This document shows positions 25,189 to 34,292 of a stretch of 64,000 nucleotides of DNA, in pieces. Source of the DNA: Kitasatospora phosalacinea (GTDB lineage Bacteria > Actinomycetota > Actinomycetes > Streptomycetales > Streptomycetaceae); NCBI RefSeq assembly GCF_000716545.1, contig NZ_JNWZ01000026.1, positions 1 to 64,000 on the forward strand. The letters are read 5' to 3'. The notes beneath the pieces were generated by a model. That model saw only the letters and a list, made by a program, of their open reading frames with translations, was not told the DNA's origin and ran no database searches. The first letter of the stretch is position 1, and each line of letters opens with the position of its first letter. Both the position numbers and the translations under genes were made by a program.

Positions 25189-25686
25189 GTGGATCCGGTG
25201 TCGGTGGGACTTCTGGCAGCACTGGCGGGGGGCGCCGGCGGCGAGCTGGGCCGGCAGGCGTGGAGCGGGTTGAGCGAGCTGGTCCGCCGCCCGTTCAGGC
25301 ACGGACCGGCCGTCGCCGAGGACGCGGAAGCTCCGGCGATCAGCTCCGGCGAGGCTGAACTGGTGGCACTGGAGCGGGCGCCGGCCGATCCGGCGCAGGG
25401 GCGGTCGCTGAGCACCGTCCTGGCCGTGCGCGCCGCCCTGGACCCGGACTTCCGCGCGGGGCTGCAGCAGTGGCACGAGCGGGCGAAGCTGGTGCGCACC
25501 GGCAACGGTGACGTGCACAACAGCATCAGCGGCGGCCACCAGTACGGCGCCGTGGTCATGGGGAGGGACATCTCCGGACTCACCCTCGACTCCCGGGTGC
25601 CGCCCCCGGACCGTCAGGCGCCCGGGGAGGGCGCCCCCCGGCGGCCGGACGCGTCCGCCGACGCGTCCGACCGCCGGGGGCGGTGA
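25189..25686 (+). CDS. Bell-like helical-domain protein with amyloid-signalling-like motif (candidate cell-death effector)
   Basis: 165 aa. The N-terminal about 100 residues are a small helical domain starting MDPVSVGLLAALAGGAGGEL, with the Gly/Ala-rich first helix and GRQAWSGLSELVRR that I associate with bacterial Bell domains (HeLo/MLKL-like pore formers). Residues 107-130 (GDVHNSISGG, HQYGAVVMGRDISG) form a motif of the RHIM-like BASS type and share nine of 19 aligned residues with the N-terminus of the divergent membrane protein. The Pro/Asp-rich tail looks disordered. Paired effector and receptor motifs next to each other are the known hallmark of such systems. Family assignment is from memory and moderate. 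Confidence 0.7.
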   Translation: MDPVSVGLLAALAGGAGGELGRQAWSGLSELVRRPFRHGPAVAEDAEAPAISSGEAELVALERAPADPAQGRSLSTVLAVRAALDPDFRAGLQQWHERAKLVRTGNGDVHNSISGGHQYGAVVMGRDISGLTLDSRVPPPDRQAPGEGAPRRPDASADASDRRGR

Positions 25687-25696
25687 GGGGCCGGGG

Positions 25697-26659
25697 TCAG
25701 TTCGGGCTGCAGGTGACGGTGGGCCAGGTGGTGGAGCCGTTCTTCATGATGGTCATGCCCCAGTTGTTGCCGGAGCCGTTGGGGGTGGCCACCAGGGTCT
25801 GGGCGTCGGGGTAGCTGGCGTTGACGTTCCAGGTGGCGCTGACCTTCTCGGGGGAGGGCACCTTGACGGTGACCTTCCAGGCGCTGGAACCGCTGACGGC
25901 GACGTTCAGGTTGTAGCGGTCGCTCCAGGAGTCGCCCGCGGAGAGCGTCGCGCTGCAGCTCCCGCCGGTGCCGCCGCCGGTGCCGCCGCCGCCCGTGCCA
26001 CCGCCGCCGGTGGAGGAGCCCAGGGTGATGTTGGAGTTGCCGCTGCTCTGGTAGCCCTCGGTGGCCAGGATCTCGTAGTTCATGGTGCCGAGGTTCATGC
26101 CGTACCTGGCCCAGGCGTCGAAGTGGTTGCCGACGGTGATGGTGCCGCCGGTGCGCTTGGACTGCCGGACGCTCCAGTACTGGTTGAAGGTCTTGTTGCC
26201 CTCGATGGAGGGGGCGTTGTAGCGGGTGGTCTCGTAGATGTCGTAGGTCCCGCCGTCGGTGGTGACGGTGCCCTTGTAGGAGCCGGTGGGCTTGTAGGAG
26301 CCGTAGTTCTCGACGACGTAGTACTCGACCAGCGGGTTGGTGGTCCAGCCGTAGAGCGACAGGTAGGCGTTGCCGTTGGTGCTCCAGGTGCCCGAGTACG
26401 TCACGGGGTTGCGCGAGCCGGTGCTCCAGCCCTTGCCGGCGACGAAGTTGCCGACGTTGGACCAGGAGGTGCCGTAGTTGCCGCCGCCGTTCAGGGACAT
26501 CGAGGACGAGCCGTTGCCGTCGCTCCAGAACGAGTAGAAGTACCCGCCGTCGTTGCCGGTCTGGTTGGTGGTGACGGTCGCGGCGTCGGCGGTGCCGGGG
26601 AGCAGGACGACGGCGGCGAGGGCCAGCGGGAGGACGCGGGCCTTGTGGCGGATTTTCAC
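25697..26659 (-). CDS. xlnB: GH11 endo-xylanase with C-terminal CBM2
   Basis: 320 aa. Signal peptide (to about 26), GH11 jelly-roll (28-215) with nucleophile Glu112 in LVEYYVVE and acid/base Glu201 in ATEGYQSSG, and the thumb region [16 protein letters not shown] Gly/Thr linker (216-233) leads to a xylan-type CBM2 (234-320). It cuts xylan outside the cell. Layout matches Streptomyces XlnB/STX-II. It lies downstream of the acetylxylan esterase gene on the same strand, as a related pair in S. lividans. A CGAAAGTTTCG palindrome is about 265 bp upstream. The CBM is almost identical in DNA to that of the esterase. Confidence 0.95.
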   Translation of the reverse strand: MKIRHKARVLPLALAAVVLLPGTADAATVTTNQTGNDGGYFYSFWSDGNGSSSMSLNGGGNYGTSWSNVGNFVAGKGWSTGSRNPVTYSGTWSTNGNAYLSLYGWTTNPLVEYYVVENYGSYKPTGSYKGTVTTDGGTYDIYETTRYNAPSIEGNKTFNQYWSVRQSKRTGGTITVGNHFDAWARYGMNLGTMNYEILATEGYQSSGNSNITLGSSTGGGGTGGGGTGGGTGGSCSATLSAGDSWSDRYNLNVAVSGSSAWKVTVKVPSPEKVSATWNVNASYPDAQTLVATPNGSGNNWGMTIMKNGSTTWPTVTCSPN

Positions 26660-27106
26660 GAGGCGATCCGTTCTGCGTGGGGGTGGGTGGGGGTGGGCCG
26701 GGTGGGGGTCCGGCGACAGTGTTGGGCGGCGCTTGACGAGCTGTCAACACTTTCGACCGAGGTGCCGAATGCGTCGGTTGTCGGGGAGTTGACTGTCCAT
26801 CAGTAAAACCGCTGGTCAGTGCCGGTTCCACCGGGTGATGACCTGGAGAGTCGAACGCGAGGCGCGTGCGTTCGATGGCGCGCGGCGGCGCGATGCGGCA
26901 CAATTTTCGATCAGATGGTTTCGAAAGTTTCGAAGCCTGGCGAGGGCGGCCGGGCGCACGGCTCGGCATTCCGGGGGTGGGAAATCGCCGCGTTCCGGAG
27001 GGGGGCGGTGCGCCCGTCCCGGGTCGATGAGTACGTGCACGGCTGACCTGCTCCGCTTTTCCCGGACGTAAAGGGAAAGGCGATTTCGTGCTGCCCGGAT
27101 TCGGGG
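26660..27106. other. 447-bp intergenic region with xylan-regulon palindrome
   Basis: Between the esterase stop and the xylanase start. It has the palindrome at 26922-26932 and AT-richer DNA around 26900-26935 that may be the xylanase promoter. No credible gene is present. Confidence 0.6.
26922..26932. promoter_or_regulatory. Xylan-regulon operator upstream of the GH11 gene
   Basis: CGAAAGTTTCG, a perfect 11-mer palindrome with flanking TTTCGAAAGTTTCGAA dyad. It matches the CGAAAnTTTCG boxes described upstream of Streptomyces xylanase genes and the BxlR target. Confidence 0.75.
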
Positions 27107-28129
27107 TCAGTTCAGGCTGCAGGTGGCGGTGGGCCAGGTGGTGGAGCCGTTCTTCATGATGGTCATGCCCCAGCTGTTGCCGGAGCCGTTGGGGGTGGCG
27201 ACCAGGGTCTGGGCGTCGGGGTAGCTGGCGTTGACGTTCCAGGTGGAACCGACCTTCTCGGGGCTGGGCACCTTGACGGTGACCTTCCAGGAGTTGCTGC
27301 CGGAGACCGTGACGTTCAGGTTGTAGCGGTCGCTCCAGGAGCTGCCGGCGGAGAGCGTCGCGGTGCAACTCCCGCCGCCCGTGCCGCCGGTGCCGCCCGT
27401 GCCGCCGCCGGTGCCGCCGGTGCCGCCGCCGTTGTCGGTCGGGGCGACGGCGTGGCCGGTCTGCGGGGAGATCATGCCGGCGCACAGGCCGCGGGAGGCC
27501 AGGTTCTGGGCGATCTGCGGGATGGCGGCGAGGGTGTTGGCGGGCCACTCGTGCATCAGGATGACCTGGCCGTTGCCCAGCCGGCCGACGGCCTGGACGA
27601 TCGCCGCGGTGGTGGCGCCGTTCCAGTCCTGCGAGTCGACGTCCCAGATCACCTCGGTCAGGCCGTACTTGGCCTCGACGGACTTCAGCGTCGCGTTGGT
27701 CTCGCCGTAGGGCGGCCGGAACAGCTTCGGGGTGCCGCCGCCCGCGTTGGCGATGGCGGACTGGGTGTTGCCGACCTCGGAGTCGATCTGGGCCTGGCTC
27801 TGCTGGATCAGGTGCGGGTGGGTGTAGCTGTGGTTGCCGATCCACATGCCGGCGTCGAGCTCGGCCTTGACCTGGGCGGGGTACGCGGCGGCGTACTGGC
27901 CCTCGTTGAACATGGTGGCCCGCAGGCCGTTCTGCTTCAGGGCGTTGAGCAGGGCGGGGGTGTGGTCGTTGGAGGGGCCGTCGTCGAAGGTGAGTCCGAC
28001 GTAGCCGGTGCAGCCGGCGGCCCGGGCGGGAGCGGGGTCGAGTGCGGTGACGGTCAGTGCGGCGGCCGCGGCGGCGGCGACGGCCAGGGCCGCGATCAGC
28101 GGGCGCGGCGAGAGCGTGGTGATGCGCAT
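27107..28129 (-). CDS. axeA: CE4 polysaccharide deacetylase/acetylxylan esterase with CBM2
   Basis: 340 aa. Signal peptide (to about 38), NodB/CE4 domain (40-230) with metal-binding TFDDGPS (Asp49-Asp50), HSYTHPHL (His100, His104), RPPYGE, DVDSQDW and a final LMHEW motif. The last normally reads LxHD, so a Glu replaces the usual Asp. A Gly/Thr linker and a xylan-type CBM2 follow. By layout and context it is the AxeA-type acetylxylan esterase, removing acetyl groups so that the xylanase can act. A chitin-oligosaccharide deacetylase role is less likely. ATG 28129 was chosen over a long upstream frame that includes no signal peptide. Confidence 0.92.
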   Translation of the reverse strand: MRITTLSPRPLIAALAVAAAAAAALTVTALDPAPARAAGCTGYVGLTFDDGPSNDHTPALLNALKQNGLRATMFNEGQYAAAYPAQVKAELDAGMWIGNHSYTHPHLIQQSQAQIDSEVGNTQSAIANAGGGTPKLFRPPYGETNATLKSVEAKYGLTEVIWDVDSQDWNGATTAAIVQAVGRLGNGQVILMHEWPANTLAAIPQIAQNLASRGLCAGMISPQTGHAVAPTDNGGGTGGTGGGTGGTGGTGGGSCTATLSAGSSWSDRYNLNVTVSGSNSWKVTVKVPSPEKVGSTWNVNASYPDAQTLVATPNGSGNSWGMTIMKNGSTTWPTATCSLN

Positions 28130-28617
28130 GGGGGTGCGACTCCTCGTGGTTCGCTGGGGAGCCCGGGAGCGGATGGAACCGGCTACCCGGCTCGACTGTG
28201 GTCGGCGAGGCGACGGCCGACTTCGAAGAGTTTTGACCCGGGAAGTTCGAGTGTCAATGTGCAGGTTGAAACTTTCTGCGAACATTCGAAATCTCGCCGA
28301 AATGCGGGCCGGAAACGTGCGCGGAGCCGCACGGCGGGAGCGGGAAGGCGATTGCGCGGGGGGCCGACCGGGGACCGATCGAGTTTCGGAAGCCTGGGCC
28401 GGCCGTCGGCTGGTTCCGCGCCGTTGCGGGCCGACGGCCGGTCGGCCCGTCCCCGCGCCCGCCCGCCCCGGTCGGGGCGGACGGGCGGGCGGGAGGACGG
28501 GGTACCGCGGACCGGGCGTGCGAAGCGGGGTGCCGCCCGGGTGGCGGAGCGAGGGGGAGCGGGATCGACCGGGACCGGTCGGGGAGGGCGCGGGGGAGTC
28601 GGGGGGGCGGGGCCGGG
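28130..28617. other. 488-bp region upstream of the esterase
   Basis: Has a TGAAACTTTCT near-palindrome (28267-28277), a CATTCGAAATC half-site and an AT-rich stretch (28230-28300) likely to be the esterase promoter. The part from 28330 to 28617 is GC-rich, without a credible gene. Confidence 0.55.
28267..28277. promoter_or_regulatory. Xylan-regulon box upstream of the acetylxylan esterase
   Basis: TGAAACTTTCT contains the full GAAACTTTC core; only the outermost pair differs from the consensus. It is about 140 bp before the start codon. Confidence 0.5.
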
Positions 28618-29877
28618 TCAGCCCAGGGCGGCAGCGGCGGCCAGCCGGTCGGTGAAGCGGTTGGCGAACTTGCCCGCCGGGTCGACCTCCTGGCGCAGGG
28701 CCAGGAAGTCGGCCAGCCGTTCGTGGTGGGCGGCCGCGGCCTGCGGGGTGTGCGTGACCTTCCCCCAGTGGGGGCGGCCGCCCAGCGGCAGCAGGGCGCG
28801 CTCCACGTCCGCGAGGACGGGGGCGAGCGCGGCGGGGTCGGGCTTCCAGGTGAAGTGGAAGGCCACCGAGTCCCGCCCGTACGCCGGGCTCAGCCACAGC
28901 CGGTCGGCGGCGACCGTGCGCACCTCGGAGATGTGCAGCACCGGCGCCAACCGGGCTCCCAGCGAACGGAGTTCGGCGATCGCGGCGGCGGCGGCCGGGC
29001 GCGGCAGCAGGTACTCGGACTGGAGCTCGGCGCCGCTGCTGGGGGTGAACTCGGGGCGGAAGTGCGGCAGTCGCTGGTGCCAGGGGCCGGGGACGCCCAG
29101 CTGGGGCGTGCAGTTGGCGACGGGCATGCCGGGCACCGGGTGCTCGGGGGCGCCGGCCGGGTGCGCGCCGGGGACGGTCGCGGCGGGGCTGCCGTCGTCG
29201 AGCTGCTTGACCCAGACCCGGCCGGTGTCCGAGCCCCAGTCGGTGAACAGGCTGACGCTGTACCCGGCGGCGTGCACCTCCTCCCACCGCTCGGCGTAGC
29301 GGGCCAGCGGCAGGCCGAGGTGCACGTACTGCCGCAGGGCGAAGGCGGGGACGACGTCCAGGGTGAGCGCGGTGGCGATGCCGAGCGCGCCGAGGTGGAC
29401 GATCTCGCCGGGGTGCGAGGTGGTGCGGGTCTCGCCGTCGGGGCCGAGCAGTTCGAGCGAGCGGACGGCGGCGGCGAGCGAGCGGCGGCCGTCGCCCGAG
29501 CCGTGGGTGCCGGTGGCGGTGGCGCCGGCGACGGAGATGTGCGGCAGCGAGGCCAGGTTCTCCAGCGCCAGGCCCGCCGCCTGGAGGGCGGTGGCCAGTT
29601 CCGCGTAGCGGGTGGCGGCGGAGACGGTGACGCTGCGGGCGTCCGGGGCGATCTCGATCCGGGAGGGCAGGCCGTCCAGCAGGACCAGGTCTCCGTCGGT
29701 GTCGGCGACCGGGCTGAAGGAGTGCCCGCTGCCCAGGGCCCGGACGCGGTCGCTGCGGCGGACCAGCTCCCGCAGTTCGTCCACCGAGCGGGGGCGGTGC
29801 ACGGCGCGGGCGCCGTAGGCGAGGTTGCCCGCCCAGTTGGTCAGCGGGCCGCGGTCCGCCGGGTGGTCGGTCGTCAT
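28618..29877 (-). CDS. FAD-dependent alditol oxidase (AldO/xylitol oxidase-like)
   Basis: 419 aa, soluble, closely similar throughout to S. coelicolor AldO: TNWAGN at the N-terminus, RALGSGHSF with the histidine (His51) that carries covalent [23 protein letters not shown], and near the end PHWGKV and DPAGKFAN. It oxidises the terminal hydroxyl of polyols such as xylitol or sorbitol with oxygen, making an aldose and hydrogen peroxide. A perfect CGAAACTTTCG box 113 bp upstream places it in the xylan regulon, next to the LacI gene. Confidence 0.93.
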   Translation of the reverse strand: MTTDHPADRGPLTNWAGNLAYGARAVHRPRSVDELRELVRRSDRVRALGSGHSFSPVADTDGDLVLLDGLPSRIEIAPDARSVTVSAATRYAELATALQAAGLALENLASLPHISVAGATATGTHGSGDGRRSLAAAVRSLELLGPDGETRTTSHPGEIVHLGALGIATALTLDVVPAFALRQYVHLGLPLARYAERWEEVHAAGYSVSLFTDWGSDTGRVWVKQLDDGSPAATVPGAHPAGAPEHPVPGMPVANCTPQLGVPGPWHQRLPHFRPEFTPSSGAELQSEYLLPRPAAAAAIAELRSLGARLAPVLHISEVRTVAADRLWLSPAYGRDSVAFHFTWKPDPAALAPVLADVERALLPLGGRPHWGKVTHTPQAAAAHHERLADFLALRQEVDPAGKFANRFTDRLAAAAALG

Positions 29878-29989
29878 CGGTGCACCTCCAGGGGTGGGTG
29901 CGGGGCGCCCGGGCGTACGGCCGTTCCCATTTGCAATGGCGAGCTACAAATTAGTCCGCCGAGGTCGGCAGGGCAAGGGGGGCGGGCGC

Positions 29990-30000
29990 CGAAACTTTCG
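29990..30000. promoter_or_regulatory. Xylan-regulon operator upstream of the alditol oxidase
   Basis: CGAAACTTTCG, perfect 11-mer palindrome inside a longer GCCGAAACTTTCGGC dyad, 113-123 bp before the oxidase start and 57 bp after the LacI stop. Confidence 0.75.
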
Positions 30001-30056
30001 GCGGGGCGGCTCCGGACGGCTCCGGGACGGCTCCCCGGAGGCCCCGGGGGCGCTGC

Positions 30057-31082
30057 TCAGCGCGGCCGGGGCGCCACGGTGCTGGAGCGCACCACCAGGG
30101 TGGTGGACAGCTCCAGCCGGGTGGGCGCGGCGCTCGCGTCGCCGCCGCGCAGGGCCAGGATCAGGCGGGTGGCCTGCTCGGCCATCTCGCGCAGCGGCTG
30201 GCGGACGGTGGTCAGCGCCGGGCTGGTCCACTTGGCGATGTCCAGGTCGTCGTAGCCGACCACGGACAGCTCCTCGGGGACGCGCAGCCCGCAGACCCGG
30301 GCGGCCTCCATCACGCCGAGGGCCTGCAGGTCGCTGCCGGCGAAGATCGCGGTGGGCCGGTCGGGCAGCTCCAGCAGCCGCTTGGCGCGGGCGAATCCGC
30401 CCTCGGCGTGGAAGTCTCCGAAGGCGATCAGCTCGGGGTCGGCCTCCAGTCCGGCCATCGACATCGCGGAGCGGTAGCCGTCGAGCCGGGCCAGCGAGCA
30501 GAGGGTGTCCTCGGGGCCGGTGACGATGCCGATCCGCCGGTGGCCGAGCTCTATCAGGTGCCGGGTGGCGGCCAGGCCGCCGGCCCAGTTGGCCGAGCCC
30601 ACCGAGGGGATGTCCGGGTCGGGGTTGCCGGCCGGGTCGATGATGACGAACGGGATGGAGCGGGCCCGCAGTTGCCGCTTGATCTCGGGCGGCAGGCTGG
30701 AGAGGACCAGCACCACGCCGAGCGGCCGCCGGCGCAGCACCGCGTCGATCCAGCCGGGGCCGGGGGCGTGCCGGGAGCCGCTGTGCGCGACCACCACCGC
30801 CGCCCCGTGCTCGTTGGCCACGGTCTCGACGCCGCGCAGCAGTTCCATCGCCCAGAGGCTGTCCAGCTCGTGGAAGACGATCTCGATCAGCGGGGCCTCG
30901 CCGCCGTTGCGGGCGGCGCGCTGGTAGTCGTGTTCGCGCAGCACCCGCTCGACCCGGCCGCGGGTGGACACCGAGACGTCGGTACGTCCGTTGAGGACCT
31001 TCGAAACCGTCGAAACCGAGACTTCGGCCTCTCGCGCGATGTCCGCGAGGGTGACCCGTCCCAGTTCATCGCCCTTTTCCAT
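30057..31082 (-). CDS. bxlR: LacI-family repressor of xylo-oligosaccharide genes (BxlR-like)
   Basis: 341 aa from ATG 31082 (a GTG at 31100 is also possible). The N-terminal HTH (VTLADIAREAEVSVSTVSKVLNG) is followed by a periplasmic-binding-protein-like sensor domain (about 65-330) with FAGSDLQALGVMEAAR and VVGYDDLDIAKWTSPALTTVRQP. It is divergent from the sugar-binding-protein gene, the arrangement of bxlR-bxlE in Streptomyces, where BxlR represses xylanase and transporter genes until xylobiose is present. The CGAAAnTTTCG boxes across this window are its likely operators. Confidence 0.92.
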   Translation of the reverse strand: MEKGDELGRVTLADIAREAEVSVSTVSKVLNGRTDVSVSTRGRVERVLREHDYQRAARNGGEAPLIEIVFHELDSLWAMELLRGVETVANEHGAAVVVAHSGSRHAPGPGWIDAVLRRRPLGVVLVLSSLPPEIKRQLRARSIPFVIIDPAGNPDPDIPSVGSANWAGGLAATRHLIELGHRRIGIVTGPEDTLCSLARLDGYRSAMSMAGLEADPELIAFGDFHAEGGFARAKRLLELPDRPTAIFAGSDLQALGVMEAARVCGLRVPEELSVVGYDDLDIAKWTSPALTTVRQPLREMAEQATRLILALRGGDASAAPTRLELSTTLVVRSSTVAPRPR

Positions 31083-31215
31083 GGACGCAGCATAGGGCAC
31101 GGGCGGTCCGGGCCAACCCCCGGATCACGCTTCAGTAACCCTCGGTACGAGGGGTTGACCCGCAACATGCTCGCAACTTAGCGTCCCGGCCAGGCAGTTA
31201 TTTCGAGACTCGGCC

Positions 31216-31226
31216 CGAAACTTTAG
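31216..31226. promoter_or_regulatory. Imperfect xylan-regulon box before the bxlE start
   Basis: CGAAACTTTAG, ten of eleven bases, with an upstream TTTCG at 31201 forming a wider dyad with CGAAA. It is 12 bp before the ATG and abuts the ribosome site AGGAGA. Confidence 0.6.
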
Positions 31227-31237
31227 GAGACCTCCTC

Positions 31238-32527
31238 ATGAAGAGACGTGCTTTCGCGGTTGCCCTCGGCCTCTCCCTGGCGACCGTCGGCGTGACGGCC
31301 TGCAGCAGCGGCTCGTCCCCCGCCGGCGGCTCCAACACCATCCACGTGCTGGTCTACGGCGACGCCAGCAACAAGGTCGAGAAGCAGATCGTCGAGACCT
31401 TCAACAAGACCTCGAAGGTCAAGGTCGTCCTGGACACCATCCCCGGTGCCGACTACCAGTCCAAGCTGAACACCATCATCAACACCCCGCAGGCCCCGGA
31501 CATCTTCTTCAACTGGGGCGGCGGCAGCATCCAGCCCTACGTCAAGGCGGACCTGCTGCTCCCGCTGGACGACATGATCGCCTCCGACCCGGGCCTGAAG
31601 AGCAACTTCCTGGCCTCGGTGTTCAACACCGCGGTGATCGACGGCAAGTCCTACGGCATCCCGATGCGCGGCACCCAGCCGGTGCTGCTGTTCAACAACA
31701 AGAAGGTGCTGGCCGACGCCGGCCTGAGCGTCCCGAAGACCTGGGACGAGCTGCTCAACGCCGTCACCGTCCTCAAGGGCAAGGGCGTCACCCCGTTCGC
31801 GCTCGGCGGCGGCGACCAGTGGCCGACCCTGATGTGGTACGAGTACGTCTTCGACCGGGTCGCCGGCCCCGAGCTGTTCCAGAAGGCGCTGTCCGGCGAC
31901 AAGAGCGCCTGGGAGAGCCCGGAGTCGAAGAAGGCCCTCGGCATGCTCAAGCAGCTGATCGACGCGGGCGCCTTCGGCTCCAACTTCGACTCGGTGAAGT
32001 TCACCGACGGCGGCTCCCCGGCGCTGCTGGCCAAGGGCAGGGCCGCGTTCGAGCTGATGGGCTCCTGGGCGTACGCCACCCAGCAGGACGCCAACCCGGA
32101 CTTCGCCAAGAACGACCTCGGCTACAGCAACTTCCCGTCCGTGCCCGGCGGCAAGGGCGACCCGGCGGACGTGGTCGGCAACACCAACAACTTCTACTCG
32201 GTGCTGAAGAAGACCAAGCACCCCCAGGAGGCCGCGGCCTTCCTCAAGCTCATGTACTCCGACGAGTTCGTGAAGGCCCAGCTGGCCATCGGCAACCTGC
32301 CGACCACCACCAACACCGAGCAGTTCCTGAGCACCTCGGCCAGCCCCGAGTACTCGAAGTACCAGTACGACCTGGTCAAGGCCGCCCCGTCGTTCCAGCT
32401 CTCCTGGGACCAGGCGTACCCGCCGGCCGCCACCACGCCCATCCACACCGCCGTGCAGCAGTTCTTCAGCGGCAAGCTCGACGTGGACGGCTTCATCAAG
32501 GCCATGCAGGCCCTTCCCGCCTCCTGA
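31238..32527 (+). CDS. bxlE: Xylo-oligosaccharide ABC transporter, substrate-binding lipoprotein
   Basis: 429 aa. Lipoprotein signal with Cys22 in GVTACSSG. Family 1 extracellular solute-binding protein (about 30-425) with VDGKSYGIPMRGTQPVLLFNNKKVL and a C-terminal hinge segment. It binds short xylo-oligosaccharides such as xylobiose at the cell surface, judging from its neighbours. A TTGACC -35-like element lies at 31154. It is the first gene of the bxlEFGA operon, divergent from the LacI gene. Confidence 0.93.
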   Translation: MKRRAFAVALGLSLATVGVTACSSGSSPAGGSNTIHVLVYGDASNKVEKQIVETFNKTSKVKVVLDTIPGADYQSKLNTIINTPQAPDIFFNWGGGSIQPYVKADLLLPLDDMIASDPGLKSNFLASVFNTAVIDGKSYGIPMRGTQPVLLFNNKKVLADAGLSVPKTWDELLNAVTVLKGKGVTPFALGGGDQWPTLMWYEYVFDRVAGPELFQKALSGDKSAWESPESKKALGMLKQLIDAGAFGSNFDSVKFTDGGSPALLAKGRAAFELMGSWAYATQQDANPDFAKNDLGYSNFPSVPGGKGDPADVVGNTNNFYSVLKKTKHPQEAAAFLKLMYSDEFVKAQLAIGNLPTTTNTEQFLSTSASPEYSKYQYDLVKAAPSFQLSWDQAYPPAATTPIHTAVQQFFSGKLDVDGFIKAMQALPAS

Positions 32528-32538
32528 GACGAATCCAC

Positions 32539-33474
32539 ATGAGTGCACTCTCCTCCGTGTCCGCGTCCGGCCGCCGCACGCGGACCGGGCGCCGGAGCGG
32601 TGTCGGGGTGACCCGCCCGGGCCTGGTCTGGGCGGTTCCCGCCACCGTCTTCTTCCTGCTGTTCGCGATCCTGCCGCTGGTGCTGGTCGCCGTCCTCTCC
32701 TTCACCAGCTGGGACGGCGTGGACGCGCCGACCTTCAACGGCCTGGACAACTGGACCAAGCTGCTGCACGACCCGGTGATGACCCAGAGCATCTGGCTCA
32801 CCCTGGTGCTCACCGTGGCCGGCGTGGTCGTGCAGACCCCGGTGAGCATCCTGCTGGGCGTCTGGTCGGCCGGGTACCAGCGCAACCGGGCCGTGCTGTC
32901 CGCGATCTTCTTCGTGCCGCTGCTGCTGTCCGCCACCGCGATCTCGGTGGTCTGGCGGGCCATCCTCGACCCCAACTTCGGCGTGCCCTCGCAGATGCAG
33001 TGGCTGTTCGGCGACGGCAACCTGATGGGCAGCCAGAGCGGCGCCATCGCCGTGCTGACCTTCGTCGGCATGTGGCAGTGGACGCCGATGCACGCCCTGC
33101 TCTACCAGGGCGGCGCCCGGGCCATCCCGCAGGTGCTCTACCAGGCCGCGGCGATCGACGGCGCGGGCAAGTTCCGGCAGTTCCTGCACATCACGCTGCC
33201 GCAGCTGCGCAACACCATGATCACCTCGATGATCCTGATGCTGGTCGGCGGACTCACCACCTTCGACACCGTCCTGATCCTGACCCAGGGCGGCCCCGGC
33301 ACCGACACCACCAACAGCGCCTACTACATGTACCAACAGGCATTCAAGAGCTTCGACTTCGGATCCGGCTCGGCCATCGCCCTGGTCCTCGTGGTGGTCG
33401 CCACCCTGATCTCGCTCGCCGTCGTCCGGTTCTCCGGCTACGACAAGATGCGCAGCACCTCGGAGGGACTGTGA
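32539..33474 (+). CDS. bxlF: Sugar ABC transporter permease (MalF-type)
   Basis: 311 aa, six transmembrane helices, with the cytoplasmic EAA loop YQAAAIDGAGKFRQFLHITLPQL (shown in two parts: YQAAAIDGAGKF and RQFLHITLPQL) that meets the ATPase. It starts 11 bp after bxlE. The genes have no ATPase of their own, so the shared MsiK-type ATPase of streptomycetes probably drives transport. Confidence 0.93.
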   Translation: MSALSSVSASGRRTRTGRRSGVGVTRPGLVWAVPATVFFLLFAILPLVLVAVLSFTSWDGVDAPTFNGLDNWTKLLHDPVMTQSIWLTLVLTVAGVVVQTPVSILLGVWSAGYQRNRAVLSAIFFVPLLLSATAISVVWRAILDPNFGVPSQMQWLFGDGNLMGSQSGAIAVLTFVGMWQWTPMHALLYQGGARAIPQVLYQAAAIDGAGKFRQFLHITLPQLRNTMITSMILMLVGGLTTFDTVLILTQGGPGTDTTNSAYYMYQQAFKSFDFGSGSAIALVLVVVATLISLAVVRFSGYDKMRSTSEGL

Positions 33475-34292
33475 TGCGCAGGCGCCCCAACTACCTGGCC
33501 GGGCTGGGTTCGCTGGTCTGGCTGGTCCTGGTCGGCTTCCCGCTGTACGTCCTGCTGATCTCCACCTTCCGGACCCGCTCCAGCTACTCCTCCGAGGGAC
33601 CGCTCAGCTTCCCCGAGCACCTGACCCTGCAGAACTACGTCGACGACTTCTCCAACGGCTTCGGCCAGGACTTCCTCAACACGGTCATCGTCACCGTGAG
33701 CGTCGTCGCGATCGTGCTGCTCGTCGTGCCCCCGCTGGCCTACGCCATCGTGCGCGCCCGGGGCAGGACCATCAGCACGGTCTTCCGGGTCTTCCTGCTC
33801 GGCCTGGCGATCCCCGCGCAGGCCGTGATCGTGCCGATGTTCTACGTCATCAGCAAGGCCGGCCTGTACGACCAGCTGATCGGCATCATCCTGCCCACCG
33901 CCGCGTTCTGCCTGCCCGTGTGCACCCTGGTGCTCACCGGCGCGATGCGGGACATCACCAACGAGCTGTACGAGGCGATGGCCATGGACGGCGCCAGCCC
34001 CTGGCGGGTGTTCTGGCAGCTGGTGGTGCCGCTCTCCAAGGGCGGCCTGTCCTCCATCGTGGTCTTCTCGGCGCTCCAGGCGTGGAACGGCTTCCTGTTC
34101 CCGCTGATCCTCACCCAGTCGGAGAGCACCAAGGTCATCACGCTCGGCCTGTACAACTTCCAGACCGAGCACGGCGTCGACGTGCCCGGCCTGCTCAGCG
34201 CCGTCGTGCTGTCGATGCTCCCGATCTTCATCGTCTACCTGTTCGCCCGACGTGCCTTGGTCCAGGGCTTGATGGGCGTCGGAGGAAAGTGA
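33474..34292 (+). CDS. bxlG: Sugar ABC transporter permease (MalG-type)
   Basis: 272 aa, six helices, EAA loop ELYEAMAMDGASPWRVFWQL. ATG 33474 overlaps the bxlF stop by 1 bp; a GTG just before it (33471) is an alternative. It forms the channel with BxlF. Confidence 0.93.
   Translation: MRRRPNYLAGLGSLVWLVLVGFPLYVLLISTFRTRSSYSSEGPLSFPEHLTLQNYVDDFSNGFGQDFLNTVIVTVSVVAIVLLVVPPLAYAIVRARGRTISTVFRVFLLGLAIPAQAVIVPMFYVISKAGLYDQLIGIILPTAAFCLPVCTLVLTGAMRDITNELYEAMAMDGASPWRVFWQLVVPLSKGGLSSIVVFSALQAWNGFLFPLILTQSESTKVITLGLYNFQTEHGVDVPGLLSAVVLSMLPIFIVYLFARRALVQGLMGVGGK

Noticed and set aside
31000..31022. Operator inside the LacI gene (repeated CGAAACC)
   Set aside because: It encodes the conserved STVSKV of the HTH, so codon constraint explains it.
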